NCBI GenBank assembly: GCA_019694615.1
Contig: JAIBBP010000093.1
Span: 1-47,932, forward strand
Reading direction: 5' to 3'
DNA: 47,932 nucleotides
Source of the DNA: Microthrixaceae bacterium
GTDB taxonomy: Bacteria > Actinomycetota > Acidimicrobiia > Acidimicrobiales > Microtrichaceae
The position numbers were made by a program, and so were the translations under genes. Position 1 is the stretch's first letter. Each line of letters starts with the position of its first letter. Under the pieces are notes generated by a model that did no database searches, was not told the origin of the DNA, and saw nothing but the letters and a program-made list of their open reading frames with translations. Of the stretch, positions 24,396 to 31,024 are shown piece after piece.

Positions 24396-26285
24396 ATGCA
24401 CACCCATCGCCAGCGGGGGCGAACCGACCTTGTGCTCGGGGTGGTCCTCGCGACCGTTGCCTCCATGATTGCGCTTGCAGCGTCCTCGTTCCTGCCCAAC
24501 GCACGCGGAGAGTCCGCAGGATCGACCACCCCTGATCGACGACTCGCGTCCGGATCGATCGCTGCCGGGTACATGAACTCTTGCGCAATCCTCGCCAACG
24601 GATCGCTCCGTTGTTGGGGCGGCGCGGACCACGGCGTCCTTGGCCTGGGCACCGGTGTTCCCGGGCCGGGCGACACCCAATTCGACGTCGGTGACAACGA
24701 AGCGGTGTCGACGGTCAGCACGGTCAACCTCGGAGTCGGTCGGACCGCTCGCTCGATTGCCATGCGCTACAAGCACGCCTGCGCCGTCCTCGACAATGGT
24801 TCGGTCCGTTGCTGGGGCAACGGGCAGGGCGACGTCGACACCGACCTCGAAGGTGTGCTCGGCACGCTCGGAAAGCGGATCGTCGGAGACAACGAGACTC
24901 CCGCTTCGGAGCCCGTCGTCGACCTCGGTGCCGGACGCACCGCGAAGTCGGTCACAGCCGGGTGGCTGCAGAGCTGCGCCGTCCTCGACAACGACCAGGT
25001 CAAGTGCTGGGGCCAGAACAACGCCGGCCAGATCGGTGCCAACACCTTCACCACGCCCCTCGCCGCTTCGGCTTCGGGAACCGTGGACCTCGGCGGCAGC
25101 GCCGCCGCCGTTTCCTCCGGCCGTATGCACAATTGCGCCCTCCTCACCAACGGCCAGGTCCGCTGCTGGGGCCAGAACAACGCCGGCCAGCTCGGCACCG
25201 GCAACACCGAGAACATCGGTGACAACGAAGCCGTCTCTGCCGGTGCCGCCGTCAGCCTCGGGGCCGGCCGCACCGCCACGGCGATCGCCGTCGGCTACGA
25301 GCACTCGTGCGCCATCCTCGACAACGGGCAGCTTCGCTGCTGGGGTGCCAACGGCAGCGGCCAGCTCGGTCTCGGCAACACCACGGCGGTCGGCGATAAC
25401 GAAGCGGTGTCGTCCGTTGCCACGGTCGACCTCGGCGCTGGGCGGACCGCTGTCAATGTGAGCGCCGGTTACGACAACACCTGCGTCGTGCTCGACAACG
25501 GCGCCGTTCGCTGCTGGGGTTCGAACCACATCGCGCAGCTCGGTCTCGGCGGTGAGGTCCCGCTGCAGCCCGGCGAGGTCGCTCCCGACGAGAACTACCA
25601 CGCCGCCCTTGGCGACAACGAGCAGCCGACCTCTGTGCCGGCGATCAGCCTCGGCACCGCGACTGCCGTCGCCACCGGCACGTACCACAGCTGCGCGATG
25701 CTGACGACCTTGTCGGTGCAGTGCTGGGGTGCGGGCAACAACGGACGGACCGGACACGGCAACACCGATCGGGTCGGCGACAACGAGACGCCAGGCGACT
25801 ACGCAGGGGTGAACCTCGGAGGGTCGGTGGGAGCAACGACCACGACGACCACCACCACAACGACGACGACCACCACCACCACCACGGTGGCCCCGACCTC
25901 GTCGACTACCCCCACCACGGCCGCGCCGGCTGCACCAGCGCCTGCCCCGACGCCCACCCCCGCCCCGGCGTCGGTCGATACACGCCCGCCGTACCTGCGG
26001 ATGTGGCGAGGAACACCGGTTCGAGTCGGCAGGGACGGCCGAGTCTGCGTGTTCCTCACGAGTGACGAGGTGGCGATCACCGCGCTCGCCATCAACATCC
26101 CCGGCAAGGGTGAGTTCCGCTCACCGGTCGTCGGGGTCGGGCCGACCTTCCCGCAGTTCCTGTGCGTCACGCTGCCGCGGTCGGCACGCCCGACCCGCCC
26201 GGTGCGCACCATGTTCACCGCCGCCGGCCTCGACCGTGCAGTGAACATGGCGTTCGATCAGGCGAGCATCGTCCTCACCCGGTAG
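24396..26285 (+). CDS. Secreted RCC1-repeat protein with poly-Thr linker
   Basis: A 629-residue protein with a signal peptide or anchor (LVLGVVLATVASMIALAASS). Residues 50-470 hold seven beta-propeller repeats of the pattern SCAILDNGQLRCWG, each with two Cys, separated by GDNEAVS and LGAGRTA segments. Then come a run of 17 Thr, an Ala/Pro/Thr linker and a 100-residue C-terminal domain (RPPYLRMWRGTPVRVGRDGR) with its own Cys pair. The paired Cys suggest disulfides outside the cell. AAAGGA stands 8 nt before the ATG. A strong terminator follows. Function is unknown; RCC1-like propellers usually bind proteins or glycans. Confidence 0.9.
   Translation: MHTHRQRGRTDLVLGVVLATVASMIALAASSFLPNARGESAGSTTPDRRLASGSIAAGYMNSCAILANGSLRCWGGADHGVLGLGTGVPGPGDTQFDVGDNEAVSTVSTVNLGVGRTARSIAMRYKHACAVLDNGSVRCWGNGQGDVDTDLEGVLGTLGKRIVGDNETPASEPVVDLGAGRTAKSVTAGWLQSCAVLDNDQVKCWGQNNAGQIGANTFTTPLAASASGTVDLGGSAAAVSSGRMHNCALLTNGQVRCWGQNNAGQLGTGNTENIGDNEAVSAGAAVSLGAGRTATAIAVGYEHSCAILDNGQLRCWGANGSGQLGLGNTTAVGDNEAVSSVATVDLGAGRTAVNVSAGYDNTCVVLDNGAVRCWGSNHIAQLGLGGEVPLQPGEVAPDENYHAALGDNEQPTSVPAISLGTATAVATGTYHSCAMLTTLSVQCWGAGNNGRTGHGNTDRVGDNETPGDYAGVNLGGSVGATTTTTTTTTTTTTTTTTVAPTSSTTPTTAAPAAPAPAPTPTPAPASVDTRPPYLRMWRGTPVRVGRDGRVCVFLTSDEVAITALAINIPGKGEFRSPVVGVGPTFPQFLCVTLPRSARPTRPVRTMFTAAGLDRAVNMAFDQASIVLTR
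25836..25886 (+). repeat. Low-complexity ACN codon run encoding 17 Thr
   Basis: Seventeen consecutive ACC, ACG and ACA codons form a trinucleotide repeat that joins the propeller to the C-terminal part of the RCC1 protein. Gain or loss of units would keep the frame. Confidence 0.9.
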
Positions 26286-26313
26286 TCAGCCCCACACCCA
26301 ACCCAACAACGTT

Positions 26314-26348
26314 CGAAGGCCCCGGGGCGATTCGCCCCGGGGCCTTCG
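26314..26348 (+). terminator. Strong hairpin terminator after the RCC1 gene
   Basis: CGAAGGCCCCGGGGCGA is followed after one base by its exact reverse complement, a 17-bp stem rich in G and C. It lies 28 nt beyond the RCC1 stop and before the convergent acyl-CoA dehydrogenase gene. There is no long T run, so it may be an L-shaped actinobacterial terminator working in both directions. Confidence 0.8.
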
Positions 26349-26383
26349 TCGTCTACGTCGCACTGCTCAGGCTCCCCCACGCT

Positions 26384-26435
26384 CGAAATGTGATGCGAGG
26401 TACGCGGTTTCGCGATTGCCTCGCATCACATTTCG
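26384..26435. repeat. Intergenic palindrome, family B, copy 1
   Basis: Arms CGAAATGTGATGCGAGG (26384-26400) and CCTCGCATCACATTTCG (26419-26435) match perfectly over 17 bp around an 18-nt centre with a smaller CGCG..CGCG symmetry. The inner 12 bases of the arm, TGTGATGCGAGG, recur in the palindrome at 27928-27975. It ends 10 bp from the acyl-CoA dehydrogenase stop, so it could serve as that gene's terminator. Confidence 0.85.
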
Positions 26436-26445
26436 GGTTGGGGAC

Positions 26446-27561
26446 TCAGATGCCGATGCGCTGGGCGAGCAGCTCCCGGTGGTACGTCGGGTCACCGAGG
26501 AACAGCTCGGAGCTCTTCGCACGCTTGAAGTAGAGATGCGCCGGGTGCTCCCAGGTGAAGCCGATACCACCGTGGATCTGGATGTTCTCGGCCGTCGTGT
26601 GGAAGTAGGCCTCTGAGCAGTAGCTCTTGGCGAGGCTGGCCACCGACGGGAGCTCGTCGTTCAGCTCCGACGCGCACCAGCCCGCGTAGTAGGCAGCCGA
26701 CTTCGACGACTCGACCTCCAGCAACATGTCGGCGCACTTGTGCTTGATGGCCTGGAACGAGCCGATCGGGCGGCCGAACTGCACACGGTCCTTGGCGTAC
26801 TGCACGGCCATCTCGAGGCACTCCTGTGCACCGCCGACCTGCTCGGCAGCGAGTGCCACCGCTGCGAGATCGAGCACACGGCTGAGCACGTCCCAGCCGC
26901 CGCCTTCGGTGCCAATGAGCTTGGCAGGCGTGCCGTCGAACGAGAGGCGCGCCTGCTTGCGGGTCTGGTCCATGGTGGACAGGCCTTCACGGGTGAGGCC
27001 CGCGGCGTCGCCCTGAACGGCGAAGAGGCTCACGCCGCCAGCGGTCCTAGCGGCGACGAGGATCAGGCCCGCCGTCGTACCGTCGAGCACGTACATCTTC
27101 TCGCCGGTCAGCGTGTAGTCGGAGCCCGATCCGGTTGCCGGCATCGTGATGCCCGACTCGTCCCACTTTCCGTTGGCCTCGGTGAATGCGAGGGTCGCGA
27201 TGGTTTCGCCCGAGGCGATACCCGGGAGGTACTCGGCCTTGGCGGCATCGTCGCCGGAGTGCAGCAGCGTGTTGGCGGCGAGGGCGACCGTCGCGAAGTA
27301 GGGAGCGCACAGCAGGCGTCGGCCCATCTCCTCCAACACGACGATCAGTTCAACGTAGCTGTAGCCCGAACCGCCGAACTCCTCGGGGATGATGAGGCCC
27401 TGCAGGCCCATCTGCTCACCCATCTGCGACCAGACGGCGGGGTCGTAGCCCGAGTCCGTCTCCATCAACTCACGGACGGCTCCCTCGTCGCTCTTGGCGT
27501 TGAGGAAGTCGCGGACCACCTTGCGGAGCTCTTCTTGTTCTTCTGAAAAGGCAAAGTTCAT
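26446..27561 (-). CDS. Acyl-CoA dehydrogenase
   Basis: A 371-residue flavoprotein: MNFAFSEEQEELRKVVRDFL, the middle beta-domain with LAFTEANGKWDES and TLTGEKMYVLDG, and the C-terminal helical domain with DRVQFGRPIGSFQAIKHKCAD and IQIHGGIGFTWEHPAHLYFKRA. The enzyme oxidises acyl-CoA to enoyl-CoA. The usual catalytic Glu position is not obvious in this subfamily, which resembles the many FadE paralogues acting on steroid or unusual acyl-CoAs as heteromers. The ATG at 27561 fits the family N-terminus. Confidence 0.92.
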   Translation of the reverse strand: MNFAFSEEQEELRKVVRDFLNAKSDEGAVRELMETDSGYDPAVWSQMGEQMGLQGLIIPEEFGGSGYSYVELIVVLEEMGRRLLCAPYFATVALAANTLLHSGDDAAKAEYLPGIASGETIATLAFTEANGKWDESGITMPATGSGSDYTLTGEKMYVLDGTTAGLILVAARTAGGVSLFAVQGDAAGLTREGLSTMDQTRKQARLSFDGTPAKLIGTEGGGWDVLSRVLDLAAVALAAEQVGGAQECLEMAVQYAKDRVQFGRPIGSFQAIKHKCADMLLEVESSKSAAYYAGWCASELNDELPSVASLAKSYCSEAYFHTTAENIQIHGGIGFTWEHPAHLYFKRAKSSELFLGDPTYHRELLAQRIGI

Positions 27562-27606
27562 GCTGCCAAGAATGCTCGTCGGCGAAGCCGGTGACAATCA
27601 GCAGCG

Positions 27607-27624
27607 TGTACCTTTGTGTACACA
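27607..27624 (+). promoter_or_regulatory. Promoter and probable operator of the Phd/VapC-type locus
   Basis: TGTAC (27607-27611) is repeated inside the perfect palindrome TGTGTACACA (27615-27624), which ends on the first base of the antitoxin ATG. TACCTT at 27609-27614 would be the -10. Antitoxins of this class bind such sites and repress their own operon. Confidence 0.5.
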
Positions 27625-27902
27625 TGTTGGAGATCGGCATCCGTGAACTCCGTTCCGACCTCGCTTCGGCCGTGCGTCGAGCCGGGGCCGGCGAACGGGT
27701 CATCGTGACGATCGGCGGGGCCCCAGTCGCTCAGCTCGGTCCGATCGAGGCACCCGACGCGGCCACGACCATCGACGACCTGGCGGCTCGCGGGCTTCTC
27801 GTGCGATCCCGCCGCGACGACCGACCCGAGCCGGAGTTCGTCATGCCGATGTGGGCCGGTGCCCGGCTCGACCAGCTCGTCCGCGAGGTCCGCGGTCGAT
27901 GA
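27624..27902 (+). CDS. Phd/YefM-type antitoxin
   Basis: A 92-residue protein. The N-terminal domain MLEIGIRELRSDLASAVRRA, then GERVIVTIGGAPVAQLGPIE, is the DNA-binding Phd/YefM fold. The C-terminal part (LLVRSRRDDRPEPEFVMP) is the flexible region that neutralises the toxin. The antitoxin stop overlaps an ATG (27899) as in intact operons, but that ATG opens a frame unrelated to the toxin; the toxin itself now starts 103 nt later beyond a palindrome. Confidence 0.88.
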   Translation: MLEIGIRELRSDLASAVRRAGAGERVIVTIGGAPVAQLGPIEAPDAATTIDDLAARGLLVRSRRDDRPEPEFVMPMWAGARLDQLVREVRGR

Positions 27903-27927
27903 CCGGGAACCACGCGCCCGCCACCGC

Positions 27928-27975
27928 TTCTGTGATGCGAGGCCGCCCCTGGAGGGGCGGCCTCGCATCACAGAA
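27928..27975. repeat. Intergenic palindrome, family B, copy 2, between antitoxin and toxin
   Basis: Two perfect 23-bp arms, TTCTGTGATGCGAGGCCGCC continuing to 27950 and its reverse complement 27953-27975, are separated by GG. TGTGATGCGAGG is shared with the palindrome at 26384-26435. In RNA it would form a very stable hairpin between the two cistrons of a toxin-antitoxin operon. Confidence 0.9.
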
Positions 27976-28005
27976 CGGGTGGGGCGGGTGGCGGAGGTGG
28001 CGAGC

Positions 28006-28434
28006 GTGGGAAACGGGCGTTTCGTGACGCTGGTGCTGGATACCACCGCGTTGTTGGCGCGGTTTCTCGACGGGCCGTTCCGCCCGGTGATCCTCGACGC
28101 CATGGCGACCGACCGCGACTGGTGCGCGTCGGCCCTGGTGCTCAGCGAGGCGCTCATGCTGATCGACCAGATCGGCGACGACCCCCGCCGCGCCGACCAC
28201 CTCCGTCGGGCCGTGCGCGACGACTGGGAGCGCATCCACGTCGTGCCGATCGACCAGCGCTGTCTCGATCGCGCCGCAGAACTCGGTCGCACGCAGCCCC
28301 TGCGTACCGTCGACGCGCTGCACCTGGCCGCAGCGGACCGGCTGCCGCGCCCCGTCAGATTCGCGACGTTCGACCCCGCTCAGATCCCCGTCGCACTCGC
28401 CCTCGGGTTCGACGTGGTGTCGACCACAGGCTGA
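28006..28434 (+). CDS. vapC: PIN-domain ribonuclease toxin (VapC family)
   Basis: A 142-residue PIN protein with the four acidic positions expected for Mg-dependent RNA cleavage: Asp12 in VLDTTALLARF, Glu48 in VLSEALML, Asp in RTVDALHLAAA and Asp in FATFDPAQ. All are present, so the enzyme should be active. GGAGG at 27993-27997 stands 8 nt before the GTG at 28006, which I take as start; GTG at 28024 would give the more usual short N-terminus. It forms a pair with the Phd/YefM antitoxin, separated by an inserted-looking palindrome. Confidence 0.88.
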   Translation: MGNGRFVTLVLDTTALLARFLDGPFRPVILDAMATDRDWCASALVLSEALMLIDQIGDDPRRADHLRRAVRDDWERIHVVPIDQRCLDRAAELGRTQPLRTVDALHLAAADRLPRPVRFATFDPAQIPVALALGFDVVSTTG

Positions 28435-28451
28435 GCGAACGCCGGGAGGCG

Positions 28452-28934
28452 TCAGCCGCCCAATCCGCCCCACTTGAAGACCATGAAGAAGATGGTCACC
28501 ACAACGATGAGTGACTCGGCGGCACCCACCATGCCCAGCTTGTCGATGGTCTTCTTGCCCGAGGCGGCGTCGCCGTTGCGGTACGCCTCGGCGATGTCGC
28601 GGCACCCGGGAGCGAAGACCATCCCACCGAGCGCCCCGCCCACGATCACGACGAGAAACCCGATCGACACGAACGGTGCGCTGAACTTGATGACCTCGTC
28701 GCTGGCAATGACCATGCCGACGCCCGTCAGCAGCAGCAGCAGGAACGCCACGTTCTTGAGGGTCTTCCCCATGAAGCCCTGAACGTCCGCCCACCACGAG
28801 TTGACCTCGGCCGACGCTTCGACGGCTCGGCCACTGCCAAGGCCCATCGCGAAGTTGCAGCCCAGCCAGATCGCCACCGCCACGATGTGGAGCGCGAGAA
28901 GGATGTCGTAGAAGGAACCGAAGCCTCTGGTCAT
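28452..28934 (-). CDS. Four-span membrane protein of unknown function
   Basis: A 160-residue protein with four hydrophobic segments: ILLALHIVAVAIWLGCNFAM, VAFLLLLLTGVGMVIA, VSIGFLVVIVGGALGGMVF and ESLIVVVTIFFMVFKWGG. The LHIVAVAIWLG start, with a His in span 1, recalls CopD-like and other haem- or metal-linked membrane families, but this is only a resemblance. TAGGCT stands 7 nt before the ATG. It is divergent from the MBL hydrolase gene. Confidence 0.78.
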   Translation of the reverse strand: MTRGFGSFYDILLALHIVAVAIWLGCNFAMGLGSGRAVEASAEVNSWWADVQGFMGKTLKNVAFLLLLLTGVGMVIASDEVIKFSAPFVSIGFLVVIVGGALGGMVFAPGCRDIAEAYRNGDAASGKKTIDKLGMVGAAESLIVVVTIFFMVFKWGGLGG

Positions 28935-28993
28935 GCCGGCGAGCCTAGATCGCCCGCCGGGCCCGGCTGCCGACCGTGGGACACAATTGACAC

Positions 28994-29611
28994 ATGACCA
29001 CGTCGACGCTGCACCACTCCGACACCGACCTCGAGATCCACAAGGTCGTCGTCGGTCCGTTCGAGAACAACGTGTTCGTGTTGCGGTGCCGCCACACCGG
29101 TGAGGCCGTCCTCATCGACGCTGCCAACGAGCACGAACTGTTGCTCGACCTCGCTCGTTCCCTGAACGTCGGCCGTGTGCTCGAAACACACGGCCACTGG
29201 GACCACATCCAGGCGATCCCCGAGATGCGCGACGCGGGGTACTCCGTCGGCGTCACAGCTGAGGACGCGGCGATGTTGCCGAGTTACGACGAGATCGTCG
29301 AGCACGATGTGGTGATCCCCGTCGGCGACCTCCGGCTCCGCACCATCCACACGCCGGGCCATACTCCTGGCTCGATGTGCTTTCTCGTCGAGGGCAAACC
29401 GCTGCTGTTCAGTGGCGACACCCTGTTCCCGGGAGGCCCGGGCAACACCAAGCTCGAAGGTGGCGACTTCACGACAATCATCCGGTCGATCGACGACCTG
29501 CTGTTCAGCCCACTCGCCGCCGACACGATCGTGATGCCGGGCCACGGACTCGACACCACCATCGGAGCGGAGCGCCCGTCACTCGACGACTGGGTCGACC
29601 GCGGCTGGTAG
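28994..29611 (+). CDS. MBL-fold metallo-hydrolase (glyoxalase II-like)
   Basis: A 205-residue metallo-beta-lactamase fold protein with all metal ligands: T-H66-G-H68-W-D70-H71, His in HTPGHTPGSM, Asp in FSGDTLFPGG and the last His in MPGHG. The family includes glyoxalase II and other thioester or lactone hydrolases; the substrate is not clear. CACAAT stands 6 nt before the ATG, suggesting a leaderless mRNA. Its last 33 bases overlap the 3' end of the convergent DUF4184 gene. Confidence 0.9.
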   Translation: MTTSTLHHSDTDLEIHKVVVGPFENNVFVLRCRHTGEAVLIDAANEHELLLDLARSLNVGRVLETHGHWDHIQAIPEMRDAGYSVGVTAEDAAMLPSYDEIVEHDVVIPVGDLRLRTIHTPGHTPGSMCFLVEGKPLLFSGDTLFPGGPGNTKLEGGDFTTIIRSIDDLLFSPLAADTIVMPGHGLDTTIGAERPSLDDWVDRGW

Positions 29612-30406
29612 CGCGCCGACGTAGCGTCGTCCGGCGAGGCCCGCAGCCAGGAGCGTCAGGAGGGCCACGCAGGAGAAGCCCATGAACGCAGGGACACCAC
29701 CATCGCCATCAGCGAGGCGTTTCGCTCCGTAGGCGAGGGCAAGGAACGCGCCCGTTGACAAGACGGCCCACACGACCGCGCGACCTGGCGGGCGCACAAC
29801 CGGATCCGGAGGGCGCCGCCCGGCGTAGCCGTGCCACACCCACTGCAGTTTCCGACGACTGATCCACAACAGTAGATAGGCACCGGCGATCGAGCCGAAT
29901 ACGTGCCCGCCGTACTGCAGCGCCTTGTAGATCCGAACGCTCCGATCGCCGATTGTGAGGATCGGTTCCCTCAATGCCGGGATCGCCTCAACGGCCCACC
30001 CGTCGTTATGCGTGAAGCCGTCGAGGACGATGTGGGTCAACGCACCCACCGCCACGCTGTACGCCGTCACCCACCACCGATGTCGGGACAGGGCGAGCAG
30101 CCGGTAGTCGCGGAGCCGCAGGAACCCGCCCTTCGGGAGCATGGCCGGAACGACCGGCACCGTCCACCGACGCAACAGGATCGTGAGCACCGTTCCGGGC
30201 ACAACGCAGTTCTGCAGAATCGTCGCGACGTTGTGGCCGTTGACCCACAGAGGAATCCCCGCCGGCCCGTACAGCCACCCGCTCGACACGTACCAGAGGT
30301 CCGGGAGGATCGAGCCGACGACAAGGGCGAGGCCGTCCCACCGGTCGGGTGCCTTGATCTTGAGCGGCAGCACCGGCACCTGGTGAGCGAAGTACGTGAA
30401 CGGCAC
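29579..30406 (-). CDS. DUF4184 family membrane protein
   Basis: A 275-residue protein opening VPFTYFAHQVPVLPLKI, the usual start of DUF4184 proteins, then SILPDLWYV, a His-containing HIVLDGFTHNDGW block and several membrane spans to the C-terminus (FLALAYGAKRLA, CVALLTLLAAGLAG). The conserved His and Asp near membrane borders resemble membrane metal-dependent hydrolases, but the function is unknown. The GTG at 30406 is chosen by family start. The gene end overlaps the MBL gene end by 33 bp, tail to tail. Confidence 0.8.
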   Translation of the reverse strand: MPFTYFAHQVPVLPLKIKAPDRWDGLALVVGSILPDLWYVSSGWLYGPAGIPLWVNGHNVATILQNCVVPGTVLTILLRRWTVPVVPAMLPKGGFLRLRDYRLLALSRHRWWVTAYSVAVGALTHIVLDGFTHNDGWAVEAIPALREPILTIGDRSVRIYKALQYGGHVFGSIAGAYLLLWISRRKLQWVWHGYAGRRPPDPVVRPPGRAVVWAVLSTGAFLALAYGAKRLADGDGGVPAFMGFSCVALLTLLAAGLAGRRYVGALPAAVDPVVE

Positions 30407-30456
30407 AGGCGAAAGGGTGGCACACGCAACTCGTGGGTCGGACCAGCAACACCCCA

Positions 30457-30506
30457 CGAACTTCGGGCTCAGGCCGACGTATGTGTCGCCCTGAGCCCGA
30501 AGTTCG
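30457..30506. repeat. Intergenic palindrome, family A, copy 2
   Basis: Arms CGAACTTCGGGCTCAGG (30457-30473) and CCTGAGCCCGAAGTTCG (30490-30506) match perfectly over 17 bp around 16 nt that contain CGAC..GTCG. The arm is almost the same as that of the palindrome at 6833-6882. It lies between two divergently transcribed genes, where a terminator has no obvious role. Confidence 0.85.
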
Positions 30507-30573
30507 CCATCTGACCGACTCGCGCGATTCGTTACTACCGAGTGCATCCGCGGCCACCGCCTACGGTGCCGGC

Positions 30574-31008
30574 ATGGCCCACGAGGAACCAGCCGGCGAA
30601 CGCCCACTTCCCGCCGACGAGCGCCCGCCCGATGACACGCCGGTACACACGGCCGACCTGCCGGCCACACCCACCCGCGACCGCAACATCGTGGCCGCCG
30701 CTTGGATCGAGGCGCCGCCCGAGCTGTTGAAGCTCGCCAACGACCTTCCCGCGCCCGACGGCCCCCTGGTCATCGTCTACAAGCGTCGCATCGGGCCATG
30801 GCTGCTGTGGCGCGCCGGCCCGGCCCGCGGTGCCGACGCCCGGTACCTGGCGATCCGGAGCGATGACCTTGCGGTGCACTCGGCGTTCCGCCTGTTTCCC
30901 GACGGTTCGGGCGACGGCATCGGTCCGAGCGGAACACGCCACGCCCGCTTCCGGGCATGGAAGGAGGACCTCCTCGGCCGAGGCGACGCACACGAAACCG
31001 CCGATTAG
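30574..31008 (+). CDS. Hypothetical protein, 144 residues
   Basis: An acidic, Pro-rich N-terminus (residues 1-40) is followed by a folded part with RNIVAAAWIEAPPELLKLAN, IVYKRRIGPWLLWRAGPA and DARYLAIRSDDL. No family is recognised. TACGGT stands 6 nt before the ATG, a clear leaderless arrangement. The gene ends 16 nt before the SPFH gene, which has its own hexamer, so the two may be co-transcribed or independent. Confidence 0.75.
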   Translation: MAHEEPAGERPLPADERPPDDTPVHTADLPATPTRDRNIVAAAWIEAPPELLKLANDLPAPDGPLVIVYKRRIGPWLLWRAGPARGADARYLAIRSDDLAVHSAFRLFPDGSGDGIGPSGTRHARFRAWKEDLLGRGDAHETAD

Positions 31009-31024
31009 GCGATAGACAACAGCC

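Noticed and set aside
25836..25886. ACN repeat as a possible CRISPR or satellite array
   Set aside because: It is a simple codon run inside a coding sequence, with no spacers.
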